Assembly: GCA_029204225.1 (NCBI GenBank) | Contig: CM055092.1 | Coordinates: 29,002,359 to 29,066,358 of the forward strand | Direction: 5' to 3' | DNA length: 64,000 nucleotides | Source of the DNA: Diphasiastrum complanatum | Taxonomy: Eukaryota > Streptophyta > Lycopodiopsida > Lycopodiales > Lycopodiaceae | Shown: piece after piece, positions 1 to 9,767 of the stretch | How positions within the stretch are numbered: position 1 is the first letter of the stretch | Layout: the number at the start of each line of letters is the position of its first letter | Position numbers and translations under genes: made by a program | The notes under the pieces: generated by a model | Told to the model about the DNA's origin: nothing | Databases searched by the model: none | Seen by the model: the letters and a program-made list of their open reading frames with translations, nothing else

Positions 1-323
1 AACATGTACTAGGCAGATTGACGTGAATGTTAGTTAACTAACTAACAACGAGAAGAACGAGCTTTGCACGGAGGAATCATGTGTCGTCTCGAAAATCAAC
101 AAATTAGGAACGTCGGATCAATGTCGCCATCAAAATTTTTGTCTTGTTCAAATTTTTGATTGGGAAAAAAGTAGAAATCTATAAAGATTATGGTACCTTT
201 CTTACAATGAAAGTCAGCAAAGTTACGATGCAATGGTAGACACGTTCACTAGTAAGATGTAATGGCATGTTGCAAACACGCTCGCTGATAAGACTTTTTG
301 TCATATATGTACAGATTACAAGC

Positions 324-392
<69 letters not shown>

Positions 393-678
393 TTCTCCAC
401 AACACCAACTTGATATCAATAATATTTCATAGTAGTCATTAAGTCATAGGTCTCTAGAACTTTGAGATTGTTGTTATCTTCTTGAACTTATTCGCATGGG
501 AATGGAGATACAAGGATTAGTCATTGAACGAGCTATCCTACCTATGCACATGGGAGAAAGTAACAAGACCAAAAGAATCGTGGGGAGTCCATATATCATC
601 AATCATCAAAGTTATCATTATTAAGTCACCCCTCTAATGGAGCTTATTATTCAACTACTGATTCTAGAAAAAGGTAAG
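1..678. other. Left flank, no gene recognised
   Basis: Apart from the GA microsatellite at 327-390, I see no coding, LTR or RNA feature here. The last five bases (674-678, GTAAG) are the left target-site duplication of the large LTR element that follows; the partner copy is 11012-11016, so this flank was originally contiguous with the sequence after 11016. Confidence 0.6.
327..390. repeat. (GA)32 microsatellite
   Basis: An uninterrupted GA dinucleotide array of 64 bp. The leucine/serine-rich frame it opens on the opposite strand is an artefact of the repeat. Confidence 0.98.
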
Positions 679-1428
679 TATAGCGCAGGCATCCCAAAGG
701 GAGCCGGGAACCACGACTTAGCTTCCCAGCCTTCAACTCTTGCCATCCAAACCCACTTGACATACAAGCAGCCAACTCGCCAACAACGATCAGACTTAAC
801 CAACTTGAAGTTCCGAAAACCAACATTGAGATCCAACCTGGCGCCATGCCAGATCGGGGGTCCCGACGTGGGTGACTTCCCTCCAAGCAAGCCGCCCGAC
901 ATACATCAAACTTAACCAACTCGAAGCTTCGTTACGAACGAGTAACATCCATTCCAAGCAAGCGGTCTGACTTACATCAGACTTAACCAACTGAAAGCTT
1001 CGTCACGAGCGCTGGAAGCCAACCTGGCGCCACGCCAGACTGGACAGCCATAAACAGGTAACATCCACCCAAGCAAGCCATCCAACTCAGCCGACAGGTT
1101 AGAGCCCGTTCCCCAAGAGCTTAACCCATTCACGTTCATGCAAGGAACACTCAGAACCACAAGCCGCGACAGATATGGAAACAACCAGTGTTTGGACCAA
1201 ATGGTCCCGACAGCATACCGCTGGCGCCACGGACCGAATGGTCCCGACGGCATACCGCTGGCGTCCCGGGATACGACCCTCAGCTATGTGCCAAGTTAAA
1301 AATTTTGAAAGCGGCCTTACAACTGGCGCTTTTACCGAACACTGAAACCCAGAAGGTAATCAGAGTCAGTTTGAGGAAAATCCCACTTTATTGATAAATC
1401 TGAGAAGGTTACATTTCAAGTGTGTGAC
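679..1428 (-). repeat. Distal part of the outer 3' LTR
   Basis: Matches 9768-10517 almost base for base (offset 9089). The first bases are TATAGCG against TGTAGCG in the other copy, so the terminal TG has mutated here. It is interrupted at 1428/1429 by the nested element and resumes at 6690. Confidence 0.95.
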
Positions 1429-2348
1429 TGTTGTAAAGCTGACTTGGGTGCACCCAGCGTGCCCTGTAAGACTCAAAGGGGTGACACTCCCTAAGGTCCC
1501 AGAGCAAGTTAGAATGTCAAGGACTGAGCCTCCGACCTGTGGTGAGCCAGTCAAGTAGTCACAAAGTCATGAGCTAGCTCTGGAGCTCGAGTCATGGCCT
1601 AGTCAGGAAAGCAGGTTGATTCGGCCGCCGGGACGGCTCCCGGGACCCATGTCCGGGAGCCAGACTGATTCTGCCAGGCTTGCCAGGCTTAATCAGCAAA
1701 ATAAAAACTAAGTCCTAAAAAGCGTGCTTTACCAGAAAGCACTATGTTTCAAACCAGAGGGGGTGCGCCGAATCACAGCAGAACTATAGGGGGAGTCCGG
1801 CAGACAGAAACTTGGGCAGCTCAACCAGCGCCAGGAATCCAGTCGCCAGGTCTCAGCTCCCTCTACCAGCACGAGCCAGGCACAATGCCCAGCACGTGTT
1901 GGTGGCCCCGAGACCGGTCAGTCTGTGTATGAATGTAACCTCTTCCAAATCTAATAAAGTTGATCCTTGGGGATGATTACCATTTCGGTTTCGCCTCCGG
2001 GACTGGTCCAAGTGGAAGGACCCTTACTACAACCTTTTTGCGTCGCTGGCGCCTAAGGGTCCCTGTCATCGACATGGGGCTTGCCGCTATGCCAATTGGT
2101 CAGTTTGGCGACCACTATGCCTTGGGTTTCATGTGTGGCTTGTCTTTGCCTTTGGTTACCTTTTGGGGACGGATTCTGAGTTGGCTTTCGGGTTGGTTGG
2201 GATTCCAGTTTTCTTAAGTCTGAATGGTTAAGCTTGTTACGATTCTGAGTTGGCTTTTACGTAAGTGCATGATGGATGAATGTTAGACTTAAGCGCGTGT
2301 TGGGGAAACCGCTCAAGTCCCAGCGCCCTTTGAGGCGCCGGCGCTACA
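1429..2348 (+). repeat. 5' LTR of the nested gag element
   Basis: 920 bp, starts TGTTGTAAAGCT and ends GGCGCTACA. It is nearly identical to 5765-6684. Short ORFs inside it are conserved in the other LTR only because the LTRs are copies. Confidence 0.97.
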
Positions 2349-2350
2349 TG

Positions 2351-2362
2351 TGGTATCAGAGC
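2351..2362 (+). other. Primer-binding site (tRNA-iMet type)
   Basis: TGGTATCAGAGC begins two bases after the 5' LTR. It is the standard complement of the plant initiator-methionine tRNA 3' end and sets the element's orientation. Confidence 0.95.
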
Positions 2363-2439
2363 CGACTAGCCGGTCAGCTACGCAAGTCTCACAGGGATGG
2401 CCACGTTTTTGGGATTTGTCAGGACAACCGTTGCGCAAG

Positions 2440-2825
2440 GTGCTGCCCACAGTGTAAGCACGGGTGCGTCCACGGTCGGGGTGGTCGGCAGAACGGGGGA
2501 CTGGATGAGTCAAAGTGCTGCCCTCGAGGTGTAAGCACGGTCAGTTCTCGCGGTTCGGGCCTGGCGCTGTCTGCACGTAGGACGGATGAGGCAAAGTGCT
2601 GCCTAGGTAGGTGAAAGCACGGTCTGTACCTTGTGGGGTGCGGGGCGACATATTCGAACTGTACGGGTTAACCATTGATACAGAGATGCTGCTCGAATTC
2701 GGGTGTAAAGCACGGGTGGTTAGCTGCCGGTGCGGGATAGCTGCCGATCGTTTAGCTATAAGGGCTATCGACCAAAAAGTGGTGGGGCGTGACTGAGGCA
2801 ATGTGCTGCTTAATGGTGAAAGCAC
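2440..2825 (+). repeat. Five-hairpin leader array
   Basis: Five units with GTGCT(GC) on the left and (GTGAA)AGCAC(GG) on the right lie at 2440-2461, 2515-2538, 2596-2620, 2686-2713 and 2803-2825, spaced 75 to 117 bp. The fourth has ATGCT instead of GTGCT. Each can pair GTGCT with AGCAC. Several loops contain a self-complementary core: CTCGAG in unit 2, CCTAGG in unit 3, CGAATTCG in unit 4 and TTAA in unit 5. The array lies between the primer-binding site and gag, where retroelement packaging and dimerisation signals sit. The same five units occur in the outer element at 9298-9677. The function is inferred, not shown. Confidence 0.85.
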
Positions 2826-3181
2826 GGATGGTTGGATGGATGTTTCCCCGTGGGCTAATTCTGTGATAGATTTGTGTGGGCGCGGCTAGGCAAAGGTCCT
2901 ACGTCCGGTCTCAGGGGGGGTTTGTGGCTTGAGAGGGATCCTCTATGTTTGCTTTGGTTGGTATGTTCCGTTTGTCGTGTGCTTGCTTGGACACAAATGA
3001 CCTGGTTCCTACTTGGCTCTCAGGTGATGTGGGCGTGCTAAGTTTGAGGAAGGGATATTTTCATTGAAGCTGATTTAATAAAGAAGAAAAGAGAGCTGTG
3101 GGGCCCGGCTGACAGAAGGGAGAGCTTCAAATATAAAAAGGATTGAGGCGATAATCTGTTGGAAGTACACCTCTGACTATA
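2826..3181 (+). other. Gag leader, no other feature seen
   Basis: Untranslated leader between the hairpin array and the gag start codon. It is G-rich early on (a run of Gs near 2920). No repeat, ORF or splice signal is convincing. Confidence 0.5.
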
Positions 3182-5395
3182 ATGGAGGACCATCTTGAAG
3201 AGTTACGAGCACTGACGGACGGAGAAGAGCTGACTCGAGAATACAGCTCTCGCATGCATCGAGATGGCACCAGGTCCAAGTCGAGAAAGAAAGAGCGTAT
3301 GCACTCCACAGTGGCGCCCCTCCATGAAGAGATGGGTGGCCCTTCTGAACCTACACCAAGAGATGAACCCTTGCCAGAGGCACAACAGGACCTCTTTGAA
3401 GTGAAGATGCGGCAATATTTATCAAGCGCAATGACGGCTATGCTTAGCGAGGTGAAGAAGGATAGAGAAACCGAAAGGAAAGAATGGCAAACATCCTTGC
3501 GAGCCATGAATCTTACCCAAATTAACCTTGCTAGAGAAATGAGAGACGGGCTAACACAGCTCGAAGCCAGGTTTGAAGAGTTGGAAGCAACTAGGGAGAA
3601 TGCAGTGGCGCCTCCTCCACAGATACCAAGAGAACCACGAGCGCGAACCACGGAGGGCCCAAGAAAGACTGCCAAAGTGAAAGCACCACCTACTTTCAAA
3701 GGAGAGCGTGATATTCGAGTTGTGGAAGATTGGTTGTTTCACATGGACCATTACTTCCGTCTAATGAACACTCCTGAGGAAGAAAGAACTGACTTGGCAT
3801 TAGCATATTTTGAGGGCTACACTACAAATTGGTACCGGATGGCAGGAATGCATTTTCAAACATGGGACGCATTCAAAGCCGCGTTACGAGAGGAGTTCAT
3901 ACCGAAGGATTCACACATGAGATTGAGGACAGAATTATCGGGGCTCAAACAGAAAGGGTCATTGCGAGAGTACCTCAATAGATTCAGACAGAGTGTATGG
4001 GTTATTGAAGATATGTCCGAGGCGGACAAAACTCATTACCTATTGTCTGGAATGCAATCCTGGACCCGACGTGCGATAGACAGCTACATGCCCCATGATT
4101 TCAATTCAACTATTCGAGCGGCTGAAATGGTTTGTGATTATGAGAGCACATTGGCACCAGCTGCTCCCGCAACCTCAACAAGAGTATTTAGTGGATCCAG
4201 ACCGAGTCCGAGCTTCTTTTCAAGAGGGGACTCAACTCCAAATGGCAACCAAGCCTCGAGTAGCGTGAATAAATTCCCAACAAAAACAGGGTTTGGCAAC
4301 CAAGGCAACAATGGAGGGAACATGTTCCAGAGAAGAAACAATGTTGGATCTTCGACTAGTCACAGCAACAGCTCACCAACAGTGGGCAGTTCCATGCGTT
4401 GCTTCAACTGTCATCAGCAAGGTCACTCTTGGAGATCATGCCCCAAACCATTGAATAAGCAAATCATGGCTGCCATTGAAGGATTTGATAGGATGGAGAG
4501 AGAGGCATTTGATCAAGAAGATGGTGAACAAGATGATGAAGAGGACCCAGAAACGGATTTGACGGAGTCTGACCTGAATGCCTTGCAACAGATAGGGGCA
4601 CTTGCGGCTTATCGTGAACATCTTATGGCGACTCCTGCGAGAGGATCCAAGTTATTGTACCTGAAAGGCTGTATTCAAGGCAGGATCATTTACTTCATGG
4701 TAGACCTGGGGGCGTCTCATAACTATTTGTCAGAAAAACTGACAGGAGAATTGGACATCCAATGTGAAGAAAATGTGACTCCTATTTGTGTGGAGACCGC
4801 GAAAGGTACAATGACCACTTGTAGATTGGCAACCAACTTACCAATCTCTCTGGGAGCCTGGAAGAATCGACTAACGTTCACAATCTTGAAGATGGATGCC
4901 TTCGACGCTATTTTGGGATTAAGTTGGTTTAACGAACATGTGGTGGCCTTCTTGGCAAAAGGGGTTAACCTTGTGTTATTATATAATGGCAGGAGACCTT
5001 GTGTCGTCAGAGCTGTGCCAGGGGACCAACTAGAAAAGAACGACACAAATGAACCTGAGCCAACCATTCCTCCCAATCTCATTCACCTATTTAACGAAGG
5101 ACAACCAACAGTGACAGACCAGCTGGCACGGGAACAAATGGAGCCAAAATTGCCTATAGTCTCTACATCAAAGGTGAATTCAAGTGCCGATGCAGAGCTC
5201 AAGGAGCTCACCTGGTGTGACCAAGCGAAAACTCATCTTTTTAATGAAAGACATCCAACAGTGACAAAACAGTTGACGCGAGGTCAAATGGAGCCAACAT
5301 TGCCTGCAGTTTCTACGTCAAAGGTGAATCTAAGTGCCGATGCAGAGCTCAAGGAGCTCAACCTGGACGACCAAACGAAATATCTAGAGTCCTAG
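3182..5395 (+). CDS. Gag-protease polyprotein of the nested element
   Basis: 737 residues, intact. The N-terminus is charged (about 1-170). A retrotransposon gag (capsid-like) domain follows at about 180-310, recognisable from the pattern of W, L and R residues around DWLFHMDHYF and LREYLNRFRQSVW. A serine/asparagine-rich linker leads to one CCHC zinc knuckle at residues 407-420 (CFNCHQQGHSWRSC), and an acidic stretch follows. A retropepsin-like domain starts near 490: the active-site motif reads VDLGASHNYLS (Asp508) and the later family motif ILGLSWF is near 576. The usual Ser or Thr after the catalytic Asp is Leu here, which may weaken or abolish cleavage. The tail holds a tandem 50-residue duplication. 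No polymerase follows. The protein probably forms particles; transposition would need enzymes from another element. The start is the first ATG after the leader with a long open frame. Confidence 0.92.
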   Translation: MEDHLEELRALTDGEELTREYSSRMHRDGTRSKSRKKERMHSTVAPLHEEMGGPSEPTPRDEPLPEAQQDLFEVKMRQYLSSAMTAMLSEVKKDRETERKEWQTSLRAMNLTQINLAREMRDGLTQLEARFEELEATRENAVAPPPQIPREPRARTTEGPRKTAKVKAPPTFKGERDIRVVEDWLFHMDHYFRLMNTPEEERTDLALAYFEGYTTNWYRMAGMHFQTWDAFKAALREEFIPKDSHMRLRTELSGLKQKGSLREYLNRFRQSVWVIEDMSEADKTHYLLSGMQSWTRRAIDSYMPHDFNSTIRAAEMVCDYESTLAPAAPATSTRVFSGSRPSPSFFSRGDSTPNGNQASSSVNKFPTKTGFGNQGNNGGNMFQRRNNVGSSTSHSNSSPTVGSSMRCFNCHQQGHSWRSCPKPLNKQIMAAIEGFDRMEREAFDQEDGEQDDEEDPETDLTESDLNALQQIGALAAYREHLMATPARGSKLLYLKGCIQGRIIYFMVDLGASHNYLSEKLTGELDIQCEENVTPICVETAKGTMTTCRLATNLPISLGAWKNRLTFTILKMDAFDAILGLSWFNEHVVAFLAKGVNLVLLYNGRRPCVVRAVPGDQLEKNDTNEPEPTIPPNLIHLFNEGQPTVTDQLAREQMEPKLPIVSTSKVNSSADAELKELTWCDQAKTHLFNERHPTVTKQLTRGQMEPTLPAVSTSKVNLSADAELKELNLDDQTKYLES
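5084..5383 (+). repeat. Tandem 150-bp duplication in the gag C-terminus
   Basis: Two in-frame copies, 5084-5233 and 5234-5383, each encode 50 residues starting HLFNE and containing PTVT, QMEP, LP, VSTSKVN and SADAELKEL. Substitutions between the copies show the duplication predates this insertion. Confidence 0.93.
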
Positions 5396-5764
5396 GGGAC
5401 TCATCCAGATGTGCGACGACAGCGACATATCTGAGGCTTAAGGGAGCCGTGAGTACCTTTTTTTCTTTCATGCTAATAAAGTAAGCCGCATTTCTCATTG
5501 AGGAGTGAGCTTCAGTTTGATGTCTAAGTGCAGCAGCTTCACACAGGTTTTACGTAAGTGAACTAGATCCACACTTTTCCTGTGCTGGGTGTAAAACACA
5601 ATATCATTGCTCTGCTTTACAGTTGGTTTCCTTTGGCCGGTGAATCAAGCCCGTGCCCTTGTATATGTGACTAAAGTCTGGCCGGTGAATTAAGCCCGTG
5701 CCATGAGTCTTAGGTTCTAGTTTGGCCCTGATGAGGACATCAGCTTTCTCAAACGAGGGGAGGA
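5396..5764 (+). other. 3' untranslated region and polypurine tract of the nested element
   Basis: Non-coding stretch after the gag stop. Two short direct repeats (GGCCGGTGAATCAAGCCCGTG at about 5636-5656, and a near copy at 5681-5701) lie here. GAGGGGAGGA at 5755-5764 directly precedes the 3' LTR and is the polypurine tract that primes plus-strand synthesis. Confidence 0.85.
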
Positions 5765-6684
5765 TGTTGTAAAGCTGACTTGGGTGCACCCAGCGTGCCC
5801 TGTAAGACTCAAAGGGGTGACACTCCCTAAGGTCCCAGAGCAAGTTAGAATGTCAAGGACTGAGCCTCCGACCTGTGGTGAGCCAGTCAAGTAGTCACAA
5901 AGTCATGAGCTAGCTCTGGAGCTCGAGTCATGGCCTAGTCAGGAAAGCAGGTTGATTCGGCCGCCGAGACGGCTCCCGGGACCCATGTCCGGGAGCCAGA
6001 CTGATTCTGCCAGGCTTGCCAGGCTTAATCAGCAAAATAAAAACTAAGTCCTAAAAAGCGTGCTTTACCAGAAAGCACTATGTTTCAAACCAGAGGGGGT
6101 GCGCCGAATCACAGCAGAACTATAGGGGGAGTCCGGCAGACAGAAACTTGGGCAGCTCAACCAGCGCCAGGAATCCAGTCGCCAGGTCTCAGCTCCCTCT
6201 ACCAGCACGAGCCAGGCACAATGCCCAGCACGTGTTGGTGGCCCCGAGACCGGTCAGTCTATGTATGAATGTAACCTCTTCCAAATCTAATAAAGTTGAT
6301 CCTTGGGGATGATTACCATTTCGGTTTCGCCTCCGGGACTGGTCCAAGTGGAAGGACCCTTACTACAACCTTTTTGCGTCGCTGGCGCCTAAGGGTCCCT
6401 GTCATCGACATGGGGCTTGCCGCTATGCCAATTGGTCAGTTTGGCGACCACTATGCCTTGGGTTTCATGTGTGGCTTGTCTTTGCCTTTGGTTACCTTTT
6501 GGGGACGGATTCTGAGTTGGCTTTCGGGTTGGTTGGGATTCCAGTTTTCTTAAGTCTGAATGGTTAAGCTTGTTACGATTCTGAGTTGGCTTTTACGTAA
6601 GTGCATGATGGATGAATGTTAGACTTAAGCGCGTGTTGGGGAAACCGCTCAAGTCCCAGCGCCCTTTGAGGCGCCGGCGCTACA
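5765..6684 (+). repeat. 3' LTR of the nested gag element
   Basis: Copy of 1429-2348 at offset 4336. The two differences I see are a G/A in the GGCCGCCG(G/A)GACGG stretch and G/A in CAGTCT(G/A)TGTATG. Confidence 0.97.
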
Positions 6685-6689
6685 GTGAC

Positions 6690-7184
6690 CGACCCTAGTC
6701 TCCGGGGCGCTAGCATGCCAAGGCGAGAGCCATGACAACATTCCAGCAAGGGAGGCTGAGACTTGGTTGGAGCTCGCCCTGAGTCGCAACCCGCACTCCC
6801 CTATAGTATTAGTGTGATTCGGCACCCCCCCTCATACCAAGCACTCTACCCAAGCTGGTAAAGCACGTTTTTCTCTCTCTAGGATTTTCTCTTTCTAGAA
6901 AGTCATTTTCTCTCTCTAGATTTTATTGATCCCCAGGCCTCCTTTAATCATGCCTAGATCGTGTGAGGTGATTGCACATCGATCTGAGCTCTCTGGACTT
7001 CGCTAGAACCGATCAAAGATTTTCAGCCATAGGAACTTGGCGCCGGCTGGATTCTGGTCACAGTGGCGCCGGGAGCAGCGCCGGCGCCATTGGCGCCGGG
7101 AGCAGCAGGGGCGCTGCTGGCACCGGGGACATAGCTGGCGCCGATGGCGCCGGAAGTAAAGCTTGTAAAGGTAGCTTTACAACA
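6690..7184 (-). repeat. Proximal part of the outer 3' LTR
   Basis: Matches 10518-11011. It carries an unusual cluster of GGCGCC-type palindromes (about 7038-7150) and CT-rich blocks near 6870-6925. Directly after it, 7185-7200 reads as a purine tract on the minus strand (AAAGGTGGGGTGGA), the outer element's polypurine tract. Confidence 0.95.
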
Positions 7185-7200
7185 TCCACCCCACCTTTAT

Positions 7201-9297
7201 AAAATCTGATGTCCTCATCAGATGTCAGATTAAAGTAAAGGTGTCTCCCAATTAAAATAACTATACATTTAAGCTACTTGGCACAGTACTCAATTTACTG
7301 GCCACTTTTTATTAACATTGAAGCTGGCACACCACAAGTCGGAGGCTCAGCTCTTTGTACTGAAAAATTACATAACTTGAAAATATATCTTTGTCTGGGA
7401 AAAGCGTAAATTGGATATCGCTTTCGTAAAACCCGAGAACCTTATTAACTGGTGACAGAGGCCTTTCTTTGAAATGTTCGCCCCTGTCGCTTCTGACTTT
7501 CGACTTTGGAACTCCTTTGAGCTCCTGATTTGTCCTTGATGCACTTAATGTTGAGCTCCCTGAGCTCCAGATTTGTTCAGTTCCGCACAGGTATCAAGGC
7601 TCCCTGAGCCGAAGGATTTATCGTTTGATTGCCCACTTTATGGTCCACTCCGTGCCTTGTTGCTTCTGCACCTTGATTTCTTTCCTTGTCCAAGCCTGAT
7701 CTTGATACTTTTCCATCTTGGCTCTTTAAGGTAGGCAAAGATTGAGTACTCCGCAATGCACCTCTCACTTAGCTTGAAGTAGCTCTTTGAATCAGCCCAA
7801 ATGTAACCATTGACCTCGTGGAAAGCCAAAGGGTCGCACCAGTTTGATCCGCATCCGAACTATCTCTTCGCGTTTGTTTGAAGCACCATGTCCGTCGCGC
7901 AAAACTTGACTTTCACAATTCCATCACTGGTTAGTTGCCTCACAGTCAAAACAAGAAGTGTACATCGAGCTTGGCTTCAAGTAGCTCTCTTTGAATCAGA
8001 AACATGCACCCAGAGTTTGCACTAATCCGATCTCAACGCGAACTGTCCCTTAGCGTCCGTTTGAAATACCAAGTCTCTCATGCAAGACTCAACTTTCTCA
8101 GTTCCTTCATTGATCAGCTGCCTTACGCGTAACACAAGCCAGCGTACTCATATGTTTCCTCATCATTGCTGGTCCAGAGAAAGCCTATAACAAACTTTCC
8201 TTTCCACAACAAAAACTTGTCAACTTATTAGGTCCAAAGTTCGCCAGTCTCCTCGTGTGAGTATGGCTAGGTCACCTTGAATTTGCCCCCATTTTGATCA
8301 ACTTTAATTCAAAATTTGCCCCAAGAGATAGGTGTGTGTGATAGTTCCCCTCCACTTAATAAATCAGCTGATCGGACTTTAGAGTAGAGTTCTTCGGACA
8401 AAAGCCTTTCCAACACTTTGCTTCCCATCTGCTAGGATTATGGCTCGATCCAACTTGTTGCCAATCTCTGAAGAGGATCCTAGTCTTTTCCCCTTTGAGG
8501 AAAAACCCAACTGATACTGGATATCACCCATGCTCAGTGAGTTTCAGTTCCGAAGGTGGCCGTCCCAAAATGAAGACCAACTGCTATAGAAGATCTCCCC
8601 TGAAATGGCCCTTTCCAACTTTTGACTTCCTGCTTGCGTCTGGTGGGCGTTGTCGCAAATGAAACTAACCCAAGAAACAGGCTAGTCATCCATCCTTTGC
8701 AAACATTGAGTCATTTCGTTGTCGTTCACGTGCGAGTACTTGAACTGCAAATCCGCCGCACAGATTCTGGATATCGCCCATGCTCAGTGAGTTTCAGTTC
8801 CGAAGGTGGCCGTCCCAAAATGAAGACCAACTGCTCCATAGAAGATCTCCCCTGAAATGGCCCTTTCCAACTTTTGACTTCCTGCTTGCGTCTGGTGGGC
8901 GTTGTCGCAAATGAAACTAACCCAAGAAACAGGCTAGCCATCCATCCTTTGCAAACATTGAGTCGTTTCGTTGTCGTTCACGTGTGAGTACTTGAACTGC
9001 AAATCCGCCCCACAGATTCTGTAGTCCTCTTTGTTTGATGGTATCAGCCTTCAAAAGAAAAGGTTCCTTCTCGAGCCATCAGCTCCTTGTATCACAAGCA
9101 ATCATGCAAACCAGGCAAAGCACGAGTACTAAGACTCACCACGAATACGTACAAGTAAGACACTCAGGCAGGTTTACTAACAAGTAACAAAGACAAGGTC
9201 CCCCTTTGAGATGGTCCTGCCAACGGACCTTTGCCTGGCCGCGCCCATACAAATCAATCACGGAATCAGCCCACATAGGACACCCCTCCAACCATCC
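7201..9297 (-). other. Non-coding internal region of the outer element
   Basis: About 2.1 kb without a supported gene. All frames are short and broken, and no retroelement protein motif is visible on either strand. The only structure I see is the 250-bp tandem duplication at 8519-9022. Confidence 0.7.
8519..9022. repeat. 250-bp tandem duplication
   Basis: Unit 1 (about 8519-8770) and unit 2 (about 8769-9022) align nearly completely. Unit 2 carries two extra bases (CTGCTCCATAG against CTGCTATAG) and a few substitutions. Confidence 0.93.
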
Positions 9298-9677
9298 GTG
9301 CTTTCACCATTAAGCAGCACATTGCCTCAGTCACGCCCCACCACTTTTTGGTCGATAGCCCTTATAGCTAAACGATCGGCAGCTATCCCGCAGCTAACCA
9401 CCCGTGCTTTACACCCGAATTCGAGCAGCATCTCTATATCAATGGTTAACCCGTACAGTTCGAATATGTCGTCCCGCACCCCACAAGGTACAGACCGTGC
9501 TTTCACCTCCCTAGGCAGCACTTTGCCTCATCCGTCCTACGTGCAGACAACGCCAGGCCCGAACCGCGAGAACTGACCGTGCTTACACCTCAAGGGCAGC
9601 ACCTTGACTCATCAAGTCCCCCGTTCTACCGACCACCCCGACCGTGGACGCACCCGTGCTTACACTGTGGGCAGCAC
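9298..9677 (-). repeat. Five-hairpin leader array of the outer element
   Basis: Minus-strand counterpart of the 2440-2825 array. Units lie at 9656-9677 (1), 9579-9602 (2), 9497-9521 (3), 9404-9431 (4) and 9298-9320 (5). Stem bases GTGCT/AGCAC are kept in all units (ATGCT in unit 4, as in the other element). The loop palindromes CCTAGG (3), CGAATTCG (4) and TTAA (5) are kept; in unit 2 the core is CTTGAG, no longer self-complementary. Confidence 0.85.
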
Positions 9678-9753
9678 CTTGCACAACAATTGTCTTGATG
9701 AACCCCAAACCGTGGCCATTTCCGTGAGATCCGCATAGCTGACCGGCCAGTCG

Positions 9754-9765
9754 GCTCTGATACCA
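9754..9765 (-). other. Primer-binding site of the outer element
   Basis: On the minus strand this reads TGGTATCAGAGC, two bases downstream of the 5' LTR, the same site and spacing as in the nested element. Confidence 0.94.
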
Positions 9766-9767
9766 CA

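Larger units (their letters stand above)
1429..6684 (+). mobile_element. Gag-protease-only LTR retrotransposon (TR-GAG type), nested
   Basis: Intact non-autonomous element: LTRs 1429-2348 and 5765-6684, methionine-initiator type primer-binding site 2351-2362, one ORF 3182-5395, polypurine tract 5755-5764. Target duplications GTGAC are at 1424-1428 and 6685-6689. I count only two differences between the 920-bp LTRs, so it inserted very recently. There is no reverse transcriptase, RNase H or integrase; the ORF stops 370 bp before the 3' LTR. This fits the class described in plants as terminal-repeat retrotransposons with a GAG domain. It sits inside the 3' LTR of the outer element in opposite orientation, and the sister LTR (9768-11011) shows the site before insertion. 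Confidence 0.95.

Noticed and set aside
188-400. Leu-Ser repeat protein
   Set aside because: Translation of a GA microsatellite; the same holds for the Glu-Arg frames at 39067-39311.
1744-2217. ORFs of 62 and 85 codons conserved at 6080-6553
   Set aside because: They lie inside the two LTRs of one element, so their conservation only reflects LTR identity.
2351-2362. Possible tRNA gene fragments at the TGGTATCAGAGC sites
   Set aside because: Only the 12-18 bases complementary to a tRNA 3' end are present; these are primer-binding sites.
2440-2825. CRISPR-like spaced repeats
   Set aside because: Unit length and spacing vary, repeats are internal inverted repeats, and the DNA is plant nuclear.
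3182-5395. Plant pararetrovirus coat/protease gene
   Set aside because: Flanking LTRs, primer site, purine tract and target duplications show an LTR retrotransposon; there is no RT or movement protein.
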